Positions 63,633 to 64,000 of a stretch of DNA of 64,000 nt are shown here, piece by piece; position 1 is the stretch's first letter, and each line of letters begins with the position of its first letter. Below the pieces are notes generated by a model, which searched no databases, had not been told where the DNA came from, and saw only the letters and a program-made list of their open reading frames with translations. This DNA comes from Lentisphaera araneosa HTCC2155 (GTDB lineage: Bacteria > Verrucomicrobiota > Lentisphaeria > Lentisphaerales > Lentisphaeraceae). The stretch covers positions 1 through 64,000 of the forward strand of contig NZ_ABCK01000024.1 in assembly GCF_000170755.1 (NCBI RefSeq), read 5' to 3'. The translations under genes and the position numbers were made by a program.

Positions 63633-64000
63633 GTGAAAAAGTTTTCTGCAAATTATTCTAATACAAATCATAATTTTGTATTCCAGAACCTTACAGGCGA
63701 GGATATTAATTCTAATATTTTCCCGGCTATTTGTATCATAGGCAATTTACTTCAACGAGGTAAACCAACCTTAATGTCGAGTTTTTTACAAGAAGAGCTT
63801 GGTGCTATTCATAAAAAAGAAAACTTTTCCCTAGGCTTACCTCTAATAGACAATACCACTCCGAAATGGGAGAGGATTATTAGAGGGGATGATTATGGTG
63901 ATTACTTTCCTGCGAGGATATTTTATGAAGTTCTCATCCCTAAATATCTAGAAGATTTTAAATTCATACAACAACTTCTTATTCCTGAATTATCCGTTAA
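63633..64000 (+). CDS. Unidentified gene, cut by the right window edge
   Basis: Open from GTG 63633 to the end of the window (122 codons). A TAA directly before the GTG (63630-63632) excludes a longer start. The visible part reads KKFSANYSNTNHNFVFQNL, then AICIIGNLLQRGKPTLMSSF and FPARIFYEVLIPKYLEDF; soluble, no motif recognised. The ribosome site (AAGGGTTT) is modest. The full protein is probably much longer. Confidence 0.6.
   Translation, partial: MKKFSANYSNTNHNFVFQNLTGEDINSNIFPAICIIGNLLQRGKPTLMSSFLQEELGAIHKKENFSLGLPLIDNTTPKWERIIRGDDYGDYFPARIFYEVLIPKYLEDFKFIQQLLIPELSV

Overview
The window looks like a large defence island of a Gram-negative bacterium, followed by ordinary chromosomal genes. 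The best hint to the host is the cassette of an ECF sigma factor, a 59-residue zinc-finger protein and a giant membrane Ser/Thr kinase with a C-type-lectin-like extracellular part (47.8-53.6 kb). Such cassettes are typical of the Planctomycetota-Verrucomicrobiota-Lentisphaerota group; Lentisphaera-like is my guess, not proven. Many small lipoproteins fit a diderm envelope. No tRNA, rRNA, CRISPR array or prophage structural gene was seen.

Layout. (1) 0-0.6 kb: small unknown genes. (2) 0.82-25.7 kb: one tightly packed plus-strand operon of nine genes: an excisionase-like HTH protein, a SNF2/RapA-type helicase (DrmD-like), a large Eco57I/PglX-type adenine methylase (DrmMI-like), two different DUF262 proteins (the first with a DUF1524 HNH domain), a 2096-residue DEAD helicase with a DUF1998-type part and a C-terminal nuclease-like domain, a RelE-like/UvrD fusion, a PD-(D/E)XK-like protein and a 1188-residue SIR2 protein. 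This resembles class 1 DISARM but lacks the PLD protein DrmC and adds DUF262, UvrD and SIR2 genes. It is the main candidate for an undescribed composite system. (3) 25.7-33 kb: AT-rich, debris-like zone with a GIY-YIG gene, a truncated KAP NTPase, a trypsin-like lipoprotein, a second lipoprotein, broken genes and short repeats. (4) 33.2-43.8 kb: a second operon (CoiA-like zinc protein, coiled-coil protein, 315-residue protein, 1813-residue DUF1998 helicase) resembling druB-druC-druD-druE of type I Druantia but without druA, followed by a HEPN gene. (5) 43.9-45.2 kb: a PD-(D/E)XK nuclease gene and a free-standing copy of a domain that is fused to an HNH nuclease at 55.5 kb.

(6) 45.3-57.2 kb: N-formylglutamate amidohydrolase-like gene, small secreted proteins, the sigma/zinc-finger/kinase cassette, an IS630-family element, the HNH gene and a DEDDh exonuclease. 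(7) 57.3-63.2 kb, mostly minus strand: two paralogous membrane-anchored DNA/RNA non-specific nucleases, lipoproteins, an HTH protein and two frameshifted small genes. (8) The right end cuts an unidentified gene.

How it may work together (inference): operon 2 could methylate host DNA, recognise and translocate on unmodified DNA with its helicases, cut with DUF1524 and PD-(D/E)XK-like domains, and fall back on NAD+ depletion by SIR2. The Druantia-like operon, HEPN, HNH and GIY-YIG genes add further layers. Short hairpins ending in TGTCCT and a paired structured intergenic repeat sit at the borders of several of these modules and may mark how they were assembled.
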